Origin: Blastocystis hominis
Taxonomy: Eukaryota; Sar; Bigyra; Opalinata; Blastocystidae
Direction: 5' to 3'
NCBI RefSeq assembly: GCF_000151665.1
Contig: NW_013171819.1
Coordinates: forward strand, 62,001 to 126,000
Length of the DNA stretch: 64,000 nucleotides
Below the pieces are notes generated by a model. It was not told where the DNA came from. It made no database searches and saw only the letters and a program-made list of their open reading frames with translations. Position numbers and translations under genes: made by a program. Within the stretch, counting starts at the first letter, position 1, and each line of letters opens with the position of its first letter. Shown one piece after another: positions 1 to 12,441 of the stretch.

Positions 1-840
1 AGTTTCCTAGCGAAATAACTCGCATGTCTTGTCTCCATTTCACGATATGACTGCGAGTTCGATGATTGTATGACATCACAAAGACATTCAGCCATTCATT
101 TCGATACGCATAATATATCATGATATTCCTTTTCACCAGGCAGGATCCACAAATCCACTTTCGAGGAGCCCGCAATGCCTTTCTCCAATTTCTTTCTTCG
201 CCAAGATAAAATTCACCCCAAATGCATCGAAAATGAAATTGTTTATTACACTGATCACAAATAAACGTGGTGTTCTCATTACCTGACAACGGATATTTGC
301 AGACATCGCAACGAGCTAAAGCGGGATTCTCAATCAGAAGAGTCACATCTTCTTGAATTGTTAAGCTACGATTTTATCGAAATTCGTCCTATTTTACTCT
401 TTCATCATTCGTCTTCGTTTGGTTACACTCCCCTCGGATGGGAATCTTTCACTCCTATTTGTTAGGGATTTTTCACTGTTTATGTCTGTTGCATCACGTT
501 TGGAGCGTTGGCTTGCGTCCGAATAATCTCCCTCCGATGGGAGCACATCATCACCAATCGCGTTGTTCCGTTTGATAATATTCAAAAATGAGTAATAAAA
601 ATTTGATTTATCCTCATCAGTATTAAATTTTTCTATGTTTTCGTAAGCCTGAACAAGATAATGATAATTTTGAATTGCTTCTAACAGTCTTTTATTTTTC
701 GCCCCTCCCAAAAATAATGAGTCTGTTGAAATCTTAAATTTAAAAATATTAATAGAACTATACTCCATTATATAATACTTCAATGGAAGAGCGAGGAAGA
801 TATATTTCCACTGATGCGTTCTTTCCGACCAGTATGACAC
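1..840 (-). CDS. PHD-type zinc-finger protein (partial, 3' end cut by window)
   Basis: Minus-strand gene running off the left edge. Exon 840-398 joins exon 365-1 across a 32-nt GT-AG intron (366-397). The second exon holds a C4HC3 PHD pattern: CDVC, CDQC, HFRC and CGSC, with a long spacer before the last pair, as in chromatin-reader PHD fingers. The first exon is a hydrophobic and charged stretch ending in a basic KRRR patch; I do not recognise it. The first codon at 840 is GTG and an in-frame TAG lies just upstream after a possible 3' splice site, so one or two short 5' exons (about 860-1000) are likely but their frame could not be fixed. PHD fingers usually bind histone H3 tails, so a nuclear role is an inference. 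Confidence 0.6.
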
Positions 841-1345
841 ATTTAATATCTACAACTTATTATAAGAATTCGAATGAACATACTGGCTGACCCTCGATGG
901 TAATTTCCTGTAAATTTCCAATCCACAACCTTTATTTAATTGTATAAATAGAGCATACAGCAACAATATTTTCCGAACTGCTCATTCCTTGAGAACACCT
1001 ATAATTATGTAACTCTTTGAGAAATCCCACTTTGCCAACACGGCGATATTATTATTCATTATATATTGTAATAAATCATCGGGGAGCATAATATAAACTT
1101 CCGAAAGACACTATTTTTAATAATCTAAAAGTATCACGGTTATTGAAACCTTTTTTTGTTGATAGAAAACCTTGATTCCCTGGAATTCACGGCAGAATCT
1201 CGTTTTTACAATTCTAAAAACTCTATTTTATTGTCTATCAATCAATCCACGCTGTATTTCCACCCCCGTCGTGCGCCAATCCGTTGGTTTTGAACAAACA
1301 AGTAAAACGACCAAATTGTCCGATACCTCGCTTGCATTGTTAGTA
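841..1345. other. intergenic 0.84-1.35 kb
   Basis: AT-rich stretch between two minus-strand genes. The right part is the 3' flank of the EF-hand-like gene and carries TGTTTGTT on the minus strand at about 1297. The left part may hide short 5' exons of the PHD gene. No other coding region is supported. Confidence 0.5.
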
Positions 1346-4300
1346 TTAACAAAACTCTGGCATTTCCCCTTCCCAAATGCGGGCAAGATTTCCTCCTGCC
1401 TGCTTGAGCAACATCGCAATAAATCGTTGCATATTTAGCGATGACGGGGTAATGCTCTGAATCAAGCACCCTCCAACAAAATTATTCTCCGAAACCGTCG
1501 CTTCCTCTCCTTCCAGATCCAGCATCTCGTGCAACAACGCCTCGACCTGCGAAGCCGAGAGGAGCGTCTGCTTGTGCAGCATCCACAGCCCCATGGAAAC
1601 AAACACTTGAATTCGCTTTATGACAAAGGAAACCGTCGGCTCTTCATTCCCACTCAGCGCGCGCAGCATCGAGTACACTCCACGACACACTTCCATCGGC
1701 TCCGAACTCCCATAATCCGCGAACGGCATCAGCGCCGCGATCAAATCTTCGTACTACTCGTCATTCCCCGCGCGCGTTCCCACCAAAATCTCCGCCTTCC
1801 CGCCGACTTCCTCCAGCAAATGCTTCTCCAGCTGCACCAGCGAGTGGATCGGCAGCGTGACCTGCAGCAGCGAGAAGAGTCTACGCAATTCATCGCGAAG
1901 CAGCACGCTGTTGAGCCGGACTTGCGCCAATCCGCGGCTTCGCTGCGACTTCTTCGCGCATTTCTCCGTTAAGAAGTGGCAAACGCGCTGCGGCGCTGGC
2001 GGCGCGAGCAGCAGCGAATGCAGGAAGAAGCCGTCGCGGTTGTTGAGGGAGAGCGTGAGCAACACCTCCGAGAGCGAGCGGGAATCGGTCTTTTCGGTCT
2101 TGGTGACGAAGCTGAGCGTCTCGCTGAAGTTGACGAGCTCCGCGTGGAGCAGACGAACGACGTCGGGGACTTCGAGAATGCCGTCCTCGGTCATCTCCTT
2201 CAGCTTGGTGTTGAAAACGCGAGCGAGCAGCAAGGGGGTCGTCTAGATGGGAGAAACGTGGAAACCGGACGTGTTTGAAATAGAAAACGGCGGGGAGGAG
2301 ATGATCGAAGAAGAGAAAGAAGGCGCGAATGATGGGCGTCATGCTCTTCACGTAGGTGATATCGCCGAGCTGCGGCGAGCTCTGCGCGATCATAAAGAAG
2401 AGACGACTGTCCATATCGCCCTCGCTGAGAAGACAGAGCAGCGCGATGAGTTGATGCGCGTCCACGAGGTGCGTCGCGTTCACATCCAGACAGTCGAACA
2501 CTTGCGACAAGCCCGTTCGAAGGCTTTCGTCGTCGCTGCCATCGGAGAGACTCCGAACCGACGACTCCAGTCGCAGCTCGCATTCTTCGCTCATGTGCTC
2601 GCGGAATCGCTCCAGCATGAGCTTCGAAACGGAAGAGACAAAACTGCTGCGCGCCACGGCGCCATCGGCTCCCGCCTGCATCAAAATACACTCCGCGATC
2701 GCGTCGTTGCAGTTGCTGAAACTCATTTCGGCCGCGAAGGACTGCAAAGCATCGAGACATCTACGGATTACGCTCATGCAACGGCTCAGCACATCTGCAG
2801 ATCGGCTTGGGAAGCGTCTTCCGAGGCGTACATCCCGCGCGCTTGCAGCAATTGCGGCGAAACAGCCTGACTCAGCACGTCGTACGTGATGAGCCACTGC
2901 TGCGGTCGATTCGGATGCGGATACACCGACACCACGCTGCTGTCTTTGGAGATCGAGAACGGCCCGTTGCTCTTCAGCCATCGTATGAACTGATCCTGCG
3001 ACAGCGAGTCGGAAGTCGATAACCCGAACGTTTGGAAGCAGGCAGTCGCGACGTTCGTTGCGATCTGATCCAACGTCACGACCGTCACGTCGAAGCAGAG
3101 GAAGAACTCGTCGAGCACGCAGTACACGCACTCTAGGAAGGTTTTCACAGTAGAGTACACAATGGGACCCTGCCAACGCTCGCAGATCCGCAGCCCCACC
3201 GCGGTGTTGTTGGGATACAACGCGCTGAGCATGGAAATAAGCGTGGTGCTGTCCACGCCGAGACAATTCGGCTGGAGCGACTGGCAGCACGCGTAAATCC
3301 GAGAGAAGATTTCGACCACGTTCTGAAGGTCCACTGGCTTATTGCCCGAGACCCGTTCAATGAAATGGATGAAGTCGCTCTGCGTTAGAATAGAGTGCTT
3401 GTAATGATCAATGTATTCAACGAGACGGGTGAAGAGAATGTCGCCAATGCCGCTCAGATAGCGAAGATTCATCATCGCATTGAAGTAAATCACAGGCCGA
3501 ATTGTGAGATATGGGAAATAGCTGACAGGCAGGAATAAAGGATAATGATCATAGAGGAGCTGACGAATGGAGTCCACAGACAGAGGCTGAGGCAAGGAAG
3601 CAATAAGTTCATTGATTGGCTTCTCATAGAAGGCGAGCAGCTTTGGAGAATAGGAGTCGATTCTATGCAATGAATCGCAATGAAATCGATTACTGAACGT
3701 AGAGACTCATGGTAATGAAGGAGTACAGTAACTGACGCAGTAACGAAGGATCGGGAGTGGATCCAGAAGGAAACACGATCGACAGTAACGAATTCCAAAT
3801 ATCGGAGCGATTTTGTTCAAGAATAATCGACAAGGATCCCAACACCGACACTTTCGAAATCGTTCCATCGCATGCAGACAAGAGAGAGGATAAAGCGAGT
3901 AACTGTGCCTTCCGCACTTCGTGCAAAGTAGAGAATGCAGCTAAGGGGAAGTGATTATCCATCATCTACAAATCAGCAAAACTTCGATTATTCGCACATC
4001 AATGAACTCTGCTGGACTCATCGAATCCTTCGGACACACACAATTCAATACTGAATTCAAAGATTCTAGATTGACTGATGACATGCCTAAAGTCGCTTGA
4101 AGCTTTTTCACGTGCTGATTGAGTCGAGCTCGGCCATACCGAATCAACTCATCGATTCGGAACGATTTCCACGCGTTCTGCAAAAACAAGTCCTTTGAAA
4201 TCGTCGACACTTTTTGACCACCCGCACAACTCGCAAACAGCTGTGCGTTGATCGAATCGATTAATTTCTGATCGTCCTGCTGGAAGTACGTTAACAATTG

Positions 4301-6789
4301 AGGCAGCATGATGTGAATGAGGGTGACAACCGCTCGTGTGAACGGATCGAACGAAGTGATGCCTTCAGAATAGTTGCTGGAAGGGAACAGCAAAACATTA
4401 AAGATCGCTTCGCTATTGGAAGCAGCATCGGCATCCTTGCAGAAAAAGAACAGCACAAACAGCAATTCGAAACGGTCGATTCGCACCGACTCGTCGTGTG
4501 TGAGAATGTGAAACAGTGTGCAATGACGTCGTGAGAGTTCGATCGAAGGGAGTGTGGCTTGCAGGAACTCGGAGAACTCCGAATAGAACATATTATCTCG
4601 AGCTTCATACGAAGTGCAGAAGGAAGCGAAACTGCTAAGCAGCTGCGACGTGGTGAGCGAGGAGAAGCCGTAATACGCGCTCCATTGCCGAGATAAATAC
4701 TAGGCGGTGAGAATTTCAGGGGAGAATCGATACATGTAGCGCCAAACCGATCGAACTATTGGTCGAAAACAGTTGAATGTGATCACTCGAATCGCTCGAA
4801 ACAGGCTCGACCGATTCGGTTTCGGTTTCGATTTCGATTTCGATTTCGATTTCCTTGGCTTCCTTTACCATTTCCTCCACGGGATACGGGTTATGGAACG
4901 GATCTCCCAACAAGGCGTCCAAATTGGGGACTTGGAACAGTTGCATGAGGCAATCGACGAGCTGTTCGTAGCTCCATCGCTGCATAATTCCCATAAAGAT
5001 ATGTTCAATCAAAAGCGTTTCCACGCTGTAATGGATTCCGTCCTGTCCATCCATTTCCTTTTGGATCTGATCGCGTAATATGGGATTCTGAAAGTGGGTG
5101 GGTGATGCGAATAAGAGAACGCAATCCAGCAGATTCTCCACGATCTTCTGCTTTTGTTCGCGTAATTTGGGAGAAATGGAGAGAATGGAAAGAATATCTT
5201 CTTCTTCTTCTTCTTTAATGGTTTCGCTAGTGGTTTCTTCCTTGTTCTTGTTTTCATCCTCATTCTTGTTTTCGTTTTCATTCTCAATCACCTTTTCATT
5301 CTCATTCTCCCTTTCTCGCTCCTTTTCTTGAGGATTCACATTCATTTCAATCATGAGCCAAGTAATGCAATGCAAAAAGAGTTCCAAGGAGGAACGCGGA
5401 ACAATATTCTGATTGCTCGTATCAACCAAATAGGACAGCAAAAGAGAAGCCGCCTCTTCGATGTCTTTGAAAATAAGAAAGAGCAGCAGACTCATAAAAG
5501 TAACAACATACACAAAATCAATTGCTTCACTCGATTCATCTTCATGAAAGAGTGTCAAAAACACTTCGCAAAAGATATCGATTTTGATAGCAATCTTCTC
5601 GTTTTTCTCCTCCTCCTCTTCCTCCTCTTCCGAACCATTCAACAAACTATAAAACTCGTTAATAAAATCTTCATCGTTCACAGTGCCATCATTATTCACA
5701 TATCCAGACAGATCCTCCACAAATTCATCAAAGAAAAAAAGATTCAGCGACAAATCCTTATAGATAGACGCGAACAAGTCCGATAAATAATATACATATT
5801 CCACATTTGATCGGACTTCATATGGCTTGTATAAAACTACCAGCTCTTCCTGCATCGAATTCGAGCAGGCTTTCAGCAGTTCTTCGCTGGGAGAGCCATA
5901 AAAAACAGGGGTAAAGAGAAAAGATCCACGGCCGATCAGCCAAAATAAAACTTGTGTGAATGACACACTGTATTTTGGATAATCGTAATCGGAACGAAGA
6001 AGATCCGTCATGGATCGAGCGACAGCAGAGAAATGAGGGCTATAAATCAGAAGATTGCTGCTTTCCTACTGGAGATTGGAACAGAACTTTCCGGTGGAAA
6101 AGTAGCAGGCTTCTTGCCAGTATAAAAATTCGAATATGTTTTGAAGTTGAGGAAAGGAAGCTCGATCACTGCCGTTCGCAATGAGAGAAAACAAGGAACG
6201 AAGGCGCTGCGATAAGGGGATTTCAACTAGATTTGTTAATTTTTGATACAGTAGATCCATAGAGAGTGGAGTTTCAGTGCTACAACCAAAGAACTCCTCC
6301 AACGAATAAATTGAAGCTGACTAACGATCATCCATTCGATTCTTTGATACACAAAAGAATAATGTAGATAAACGAGATAGCGACTTGGGAGTGAAGGGCT
6401 CTTGAAAGTTTAAAGAACTACTTTTGATATCAATACATAATCCTACGTTAAGTACTCAATCAGTTGGTCCTTTTCCACCACTATTTCCTTACTTCTATAA
6501 TTACTTAAAGTATCTACGATATTCACTTTCGAATTTATATCTCACTATGAAAAACAAGCAGAAGTGGCTTTTCTGTATCTTTTAAGACCCCTAAAAACAA
6601 CTCTTTAGTCGTCATCTCGTCCAAAAACAAGATATCTTCAGACTTGGGATACCGCAAGCCAAGGATGCTCTTGTCCTTGAGTTTGAATGCTACTTGAATA
6701 GATTCTTCCAAAGATGCAGAGCTGAACGGGATAGGGAGGGATATTGACTTTACGATATCTCCAAATTGGATTTTAAATGATGAAAGCAT
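1346..6789 (-). CDS. large protein with N-terminal ubiquitin-like fold and many EF-hand-like repeats (about 1,711 aa)
   Basis: Eleven exons joined by ten introns of 28-34 nt (for example 6040-6069, 4700-4733, 3966-3997, 3663-3693, 1754-1783) read in one frame from ATG 6789 to TAA 1346. The first about 85 residues look like a ubiquitin/PB1-type beta-grasp domain. The rest is helical, with repeated hydrophobic-acidic patterns like paired EF-hands; the clearest loop is in the 4734-6039 exon (VNNDGTVNDEDF), and weaker ones lie near 2500 (FDCLDVNATHLVDAHQL). That exon also has poly-Glu runs. I know no family with this order, so function is open; calcium-responsive scaffolding is only a guess. A 20-nt GT-AG segment with a TACTAAC box sits at the stop and could replace it (see findings). 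Confidence 0.65.
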
Positions 6790-7209
6790 AAAACCTTGAA
6801 TTATTGTGATATAAGAGTGATGATTGAAACTCCCAAGAGGAAAAAATAGTTTTGGTTATGAAAAAACAAGCTACATGTGCAGGGAAATGCGATGGAGTAT
6901 TCAAAGTGACTTCCCATTCAAAGATTAGTAAATTGGTTCCAATATTCAGTCTGTGCTCTGAGCATTCAATTCGAAATCAAAATAGGTAACAACATCGTAT
7001 TATCCTCCTCTAAAAAATCTCTTGCCTGTTAATAAATGGGGATCATTGAAAACCGATAAAATCAGCAAGATTCCAATACATCCAGGGGGTCAATTCTTGT
7101 TTGGTTTCTTTTCTCACAATTCCGTTCATTGAAAGAGGTAGGCAAGTGGACAGTTAGAACGATTTGTGGACTATTTATTGAGAGCATGGAATCGTAACAA
7201 GTCTGTAGA
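6790..7209. promoter_or_regulatory. divergent intergenic region
   Basis: 420 bp between the start of the minus-strand EF-hand-like gene and the plus-strand eL41 gene; it must hold both promoters. No obvious TATA box or known element was identified. Confidence 0.35.
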
Positions 7210-7287
7210 ATGAGAGCTAAGTGGGCAAAGAAACGTATGCGACGTCTGCGACGTAAGAGAAGACAGATGAGAGCTCGTGCCAAGTAA
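7210..7287 (+). CDS. RPL41: 60S ribosomal protein eL41
   Basis: A 25-codon ORF, far too short for ordinary gene finding, starts MRAKWAKKRMRRLRRKRR and ends RARAK before TAA 7285-7287. This is the near-invariant Arg/Lys-rich single helix of eL41, which sits at the bridge between ribosomal subunits. Length matches the family (24-25 aa). No intron is needed. TGTTTGTT lies about 40 nt downstream at 7327-7334, as at other genes in the window. A longer minus-strand ORF covers the same bases but has no family resemblance and is treated as a shadow. Confidence 0.95.
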   Translation: MRAKWAKKRMRRLRRKRRQMRARAK

Positions 7288-7449
7288 ACTTTGTGTATTT
7301 TCCATGAATGACCAATTTGGCTGCATTGTTTGTTCCATTCACTCTGTATTCCTTTTTTCCTATTTGCACCTTCGTGATGCTACGTTTTGTGCATATTCGT
7401 TCAAATCCATCGTTGTTGACAAAAAGACAGATTCTTTCTCTGAGACGTG

Positions 7450-7701
7450 ATGGTAAGGGAATTGTGGCTGTACAATGATGGGTAGGCTGCCATCTTTGAT
7501 TTTTCAGAGATTATCGTGCTCATTCTGCTATTTTGCTGTACCTGTGCCTATTTGCATGAGAAAATGCCCTCCTTGCTGGACGGATACAAGACCGGATTTT
7601 CTGGAATATTCTGGAAGGGCGCTCGTATCGGAGAACGGTTATCTCCCTATGTGTGCGTGGGGTGTCTGATCATGGCTGTGTATGTTTTGATATTCCAGTA
7701 G
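7450..7701 (+). CDS. Kish / TMEM167-family small Golgi membrane protein (72 aa)
   Basis: The start codon ATG (7450-7452) is an exon by itself. A 33-nt intron (7453-7485) follows, then the exon 7486-7701 ending in TAG. The spliced protein starts MAAIFDFSEIIVLILL and contains the Kish hallmarks CTCAYLHEK, GIFWK-ARIGER and SPYV. It has two hydrophobic segments at the ends and a conserved middle loop. Kish proteins act in the early secretory pathway. Length equals the family norm (72 aa). Without the first intron the N-terminus would not fit the family, which supports this unusual start. Confidence 0.93.
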
Positions 7702-7752
7702 TTGTATGATTCCGTTCTTTGATTTCAAAAACAATGCACTAGAGGCTTGGAT

Positions 7753-10727
7753 TCACCCAAAGACCAAATTACAAATAAATCGACTAGTTTCTCTGTACTC
7801 CTTTGTGACAAACTGCGTTTCGTTCCCAGTAATTCTACACATTACCCCCATATCCCAATCACACTTTTTCCAAAGCTGCAGCGAAGCGTTGTTTGCAGGC
7901 CTCAGTTTCGCACCCTCTAGACTCAGGTGAATGTAAAACGCCATCGAGTCACCACACCACAGCTGCATCAACTTCGAATCCACAGAGAAGAGCAAAAAGC
8001 TCTTCTCCGGCTTTCCCATTTGATTCACATCTTCCAACACTGAGAAATACAAAAACTGCGCAGCGATCATCAGCAAGATTCGCTTGCTCAGATTCTCCAT
8101 GAGCCTCGCCATGTCGGTCCCAAACATATCGGTCCCAGACATGTTCATAAGAATCGTGATATAATGAATAAAGTGAGGGTTCACTTCTGGCAAGTCCAGA
8201 TCGCACTCCACCGTGAAGCGATTGTGTACGTTCAGCGTCAGCGAGATCCAATGAAACCGATCCTGTCCAGGGAAGCAATACCGCACGACCACGCTGAAGT
8301 ACGAGGGAAGGGACACATCCAGCGAGGCGCAGAACGCGAACCGCGCATTCGCGAACGTCTTCGCCAGGGACTGCGAGATCTTCACGATGATCCGGGCGCA
8401 GTTCCGAAAATGCCAGACGAGGAGCGAGGACGCGGAGGGAATCATGTACTTGGCCGACGTCTCTGTGAAGTCGACGTTCTGGAGACAGCCCTTGCGAATC
8501 ACCAAGGTTCGGTTCTTGAAAAGTCGGTAGATTTCGCTGGTGTGGTCGACTTTGATCTCCAAGCTGCTGCGCACCTGGAAGTCCAGTTTCTCTCCCCATT
8601 GCGGGAGGGTGCACTAGGCGTGAAGGGGAGGAACGAGGCGGAACGGTGAGGATGCCGGTGTCGCGACTGCCGTCGATGAAATCGAAGAATTTGTTGCGCC
8701 AGAGATTGACGAACGTGATCAGCGCTTCGAAGCGCAGTTTGGGGAGAAGCTTTTCGATGCAATACGTGGTTTGTTTGAAGAAATCCTGCGAGCCCAGGTC
8801 GGTCACCACGACCGACTTCTGCACGCACTCCAAGGGCTCCCAGACGCCGTCTTTGACGCACATGCCGCGCAGCACGACGAGCCAGTCGGCCTGCGAGGCG
8901 TCGTCGTCGGCGGATTTCACGTCGTTCTCGTCGATGTCAAACCCGATTTTGACGTCTTCGGGGTATTCGGTCAGCGCGTTCATTTTGTTGTTCACGCTGT
9001 GATAGGAAAGCGCGCCGCCCAGACTGGGCCGAACCAGCGAGTGGGAGAAGGAGGGAGTGGCGAGTTCGCGCCACATGTTGTTGTGGGAGAGGTAAATCAG
9101 GAGCTGGTAGATCGCTTTGCTCTCGCCCGAGAGCGAGTACATCTCGGAGAGACAGGGGATGAGGAGACAAGGCTCGTCCTCGTAGAAAGACAAGCTAACC
9201 GTCCAATCGGGCGAGGTTTGCTCGTAGTGGTCCTTGATCATCCAGAGAATCACGCGCTGGTAAAGCTTCTCGATGCAGCTCTTCACGCTCAGCTCTTCGC
9301 GAACGAGAATGGAGAGCTCGTTCATGATCTCCATGCACCAGTGCGAGAGCTCGGGGTGGGAGAGCTCGATCACGAACTTCCCGGTGAACGGATTGATCGA
9401 GAAGTTCACGCAGACCGGCGAGGAGCCTAAGTGGAGTTGAAGCTGCGCGATGAGGGAGGCGAAATACACGGAATGGACGGAGAAAATCGTGTCTGCGAGA
9501 TCCGCTTCGAGCACTTTTCGGAGCGTGGAGAGAAGCTCGTTTTGACGATTCTGCACGCACTAGACAACATCGCAAGGAGAGAGAGAGGAAGGCTACGTCC
9601 AGAATGATGTCCATGATGCGGTAGCGAACGAGATCCACTGTGAAGACGCGATCGTTGCAGACACCCTTCACGCATGCCACGTCGCTCTCGCTATCGATGT
9701 ATAGACGAACGCGATTTGTGGCATCTTCGCGGTTCTGATTCCAAAACGAGAACTCGAGCGTAGTGCCATCGATGCTGTACGGATAGGGACACAGTCCGTA
9801 GGATAATCGATAGGACGAGAGGATTGAGTTGAGCTGCAAGTAGAGTGTATAAAGGGTTTGGCGTGTAATGACAAAATAAAGCATTTGGTAGCTGAAGGTG
9901 ATGCGAATGGAAGGTTTCATACATTTTCTTGAGAGCATCGCCGAGAACAATGTCCGCTCCAATCAGGCTGTTCAAGACATTAATGATGCGAGTGATTTGA
10001 TTTGAAGAGAAATAGGGATATACCGTTAGATGTGTGTTGTTGTTGCAAATAATCTTCAAACGAGTCACCATCAACGGAGAGTCTAACTCGGGTTTCTATC
10101 GTCATAGCTAGGATTTAGCCCTACAATCACAGAAAGGTAGAGAGTAAATAAACTCTCCTCCGTACACACAATCTCACTATCTTCTACGCTAATGTTTGAA
10201 ACGAATGCAGGAATATCTTCGGTTACGATTCGAGTGCGCAGAATACGCATGATCAGCTCCTTTCCTTCATCCATCGATATTCTGGACTGAAAACAAGCTC
10301 GACTATCACAGACGAGCGAGATAAATGGATAACTCCCGTTCTCCAAAACAGACAATGCAGAATTCAACGGAAAAATCGGTTGCATGCACTCTCGCAGTGA
10401 AACACTCAAATAGCCAAGTTGATCTCTGATATATTGCAGCACATCGTTATTCTGATTAAATGAAATTGCCATTTCTTGACAGCAGCCCAGCGTATCGATG
10501 TTCTTGGTCCATTTCAGCAATGCATAGAGTTCCACGACTAGAAACCTGCATCGCTCGGATGTAGACACCATTTTCAGATAACTTTGATTATCTCTGCTTT
10601 CAGCAGGCGCAGAATCCACAGCATTCACCAACTCAGTGTATATCCTTACCAGACTGTTCCGAACAAGATCCCCACAGTTCTTGATATCTGAGGGAAGGGG
10701 ATAATAACTTTGCTGTTGCTGCTGCAT
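7753..10727 (-). CDS. MED14: Mediator complex subunit 14 (948 aa)
   Basis: Five exons joined by four introns of 29-37 nt (10096-10124, 9892-9922, then near 9560-9596 and 8617-8647) give an uninterrupted 948-residue frame ending in TGA. The N-terminal part matches the MED14 core: a helical region with ALLKWTKN, then LENGSYPFI and LRTRIVTEDIPAFVSNISV, followed by the repeated beta-rich segments (YIDSESDVACVKGV) typical of the subunit. MED14 is the Mediator backbone linking head, middle and tail. The start ATG 10727 precedes a poly-Gln run and fits the family's N-terminus; an open frame extends upstream but looks non-coding. Shorter than animal MED14 (about 1,450 aa), as in many protists. Confidence 0.88.
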
Positions 10728-11081
10728 CAATAATCTGACTAACCCCAACAATACGAAATGGATTCTAGTTGCATTATATTTGTTTCGATATTTTTGTTTG
10801 TTGCAACGTGAAATGGATTTATTCGCATTTGTTACCCAGAATGAGAGTGTGGAAACGATCGATAAATTAACCAATATGTGGGCTAAGCTAGAGTAAGAAC
10901 GAACAGCAGGGTGAAAGTTCTCAGACAGAAAGCAATTATGGAAAGAAGTGTGTTTCAACTGTGGTGCTGTGTAAAAAACAAAATAACAATCATAATGGTG
11001 TAGGCGTATGGTAGTTAGTAAGTGTAAAATAACTTGTACTGTTTTGTTCTGCCTAATCAAGTCTCACTTCAGTAAGAATCA

Positions 11082-11089
11082 AACAAACA
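11082..11089 (-). terminator. TGTTTGTT 3'-end motif of the Dr1-like gene
   Basis: Perfect TGTTTGTT on the minus strand, four bases after T 11094, which is in first codon position of the reading frame. Polyadenylation after this T would create UAA. Confidence 0.7.
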
Positions 11090-11093
11090 ATCA

Positions 11094-11568
11094 AACTCTT
11101 TTCAGGTGTAATCTTGACCAGTTTATTAACTGTATGCTCGTCTACAACTAACATGCTGCGCTTGCGCGGAGTGTGACTCTTCTCTTTTCCTACCTACACT
11201 TTAATTCCATTTTCAAGAAGCACTGCCTCGCTCATTTTCTAACCTATCAAGCAAATCAAATAGAAGTTACCTTCTTTACTTCATCCTTCATCTCTTCGAA
11301 GCCGAGACTTGACAAAGCTTTCATCACTTGATCATCTCCGATTGTTTTCACCTTATCATTTTCTGCTTGAAGTGTTAGCTCCATAGCCAAATGGCTGATA
11401 AATGCATTTCCACATTCTTGCATCTTTTCAGTGAATGACTCCCAAATGTCCTACCAATTTTACAAATGATTTGCTCACCTTGATCTTATCTCCTAAAACG
11501 TCCCGAATGATCGTATTTACAGTTTTCAAGGGAATGGTGGTTTTCTTCTTGTCATCATCCTTTTCCAT
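11094..11568 (-). CDS. Dr1/NC2-beta-like histone-fold transcription repressor (123 aa), stop made by polyadenylation
   Basis: Exon 11568-11479 (30 codons), a 28-nt intron, exon 11450-11271 (60 codons), a 77-nt intron (11194-11270) and exon 11193-11094 give 123 codons plus a lone T that polyadenylation would turn into UAA. The first 90 residues form a histone fold: IPLKTVNTIIRDVL, a long central helix, and QVMKALSSLGFEEMKDEV, closely resembling the Dr1 ending ALESLGF..YISEVKEV. NC2 (Dr1 with DRAP1) binds TBP and blocks pre-initiation. Alternatives: a 32-nt intron (11239-11270) gives a stop at TAG 11194, and a 27-nt intron gives an earlier TGA. I prefer the long model because its frame meets the TGTTTGTT motif exactly. 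CHRAC/POLE3 or NF-YB are less likely identities. Confidence 0.7.
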
Positions 11569-12441
11569 GTCTCAAGTGTGCAGAAGACAAAGAAAAATGG
11601 AAGAAATTGTGACGAGAGGGCTTGTATAGTGCACAAAACGCACAATAATGACTCTATTCTCATACCATAGTGGAAAGCAATAGAACAGATTTGCTGAATA
11701 ATGGATATTTCAAAAAGAAGTAGCAATCACTCTCATGCTGTCTAAACTGCTATGGTGCCACTTTTGTATGAAATCGATTTTTTAGCATTTGAATGAAGAG
11801 AGCAATACATAGAGATCCATAAATACTCACGCAAGCACAGAATAACACTTGTTTCTGTTATGAAAACAACAGTACACATATTGCTTGTGTGAATAGGAAA
11901 CCCATAAAACACTTTGTATTTATGTTACTAGCCGAACGGTCATGTCTCTATTTTCACAAGTGTCATCGAGTGTTTTCTGTGCTGTATATTGCGGATTCAT
12001 ACATACTAAACATTTCTACAATGGCTGCACACTAACTCTGCGTGTATTGTCTGACACACATTCCACAAGTTAACACCTCCACTACATGTCCACTCTTCCT
12101 TTCAAATGAACAACCTATTCTCACTCGTATATCCCAAAAGAATTGGAAATCGCAGAAAACTGTCATTTCTCTGCGGAATATGAAGTACTTCGAATTATTA
12201 TAGTATAATTTACCCACTTTGATTCCGATGCTTTCATCATCATTTTATACTTCAAACTCAGCCGTCTTCCTCCCGAACACCCCTCTCTTTCTTTCTGTCT
12301 TTTCTTTTTCTTTTTGTTTATATTGATTTTACATTGAGCTCTCTTTAGAATGAGTTTCTAAATAGAGTGTAACATAACGGATTAATATGCGAGCCTATTC
12401 TGTGTTTGAACATGCAGAACATGAGGCTGTAAAATCAATAT
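11569..12441. other. divergent intergenic region, 0.87 kb
   Basis: AT-rich stretch between the Dr1-like gene (minus) and the CCT-motif gene (plus). Only short random ORFs occur. It presumably holds both promoters and leaders; no gene or RNA was recognised. Confidence 0.4.
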
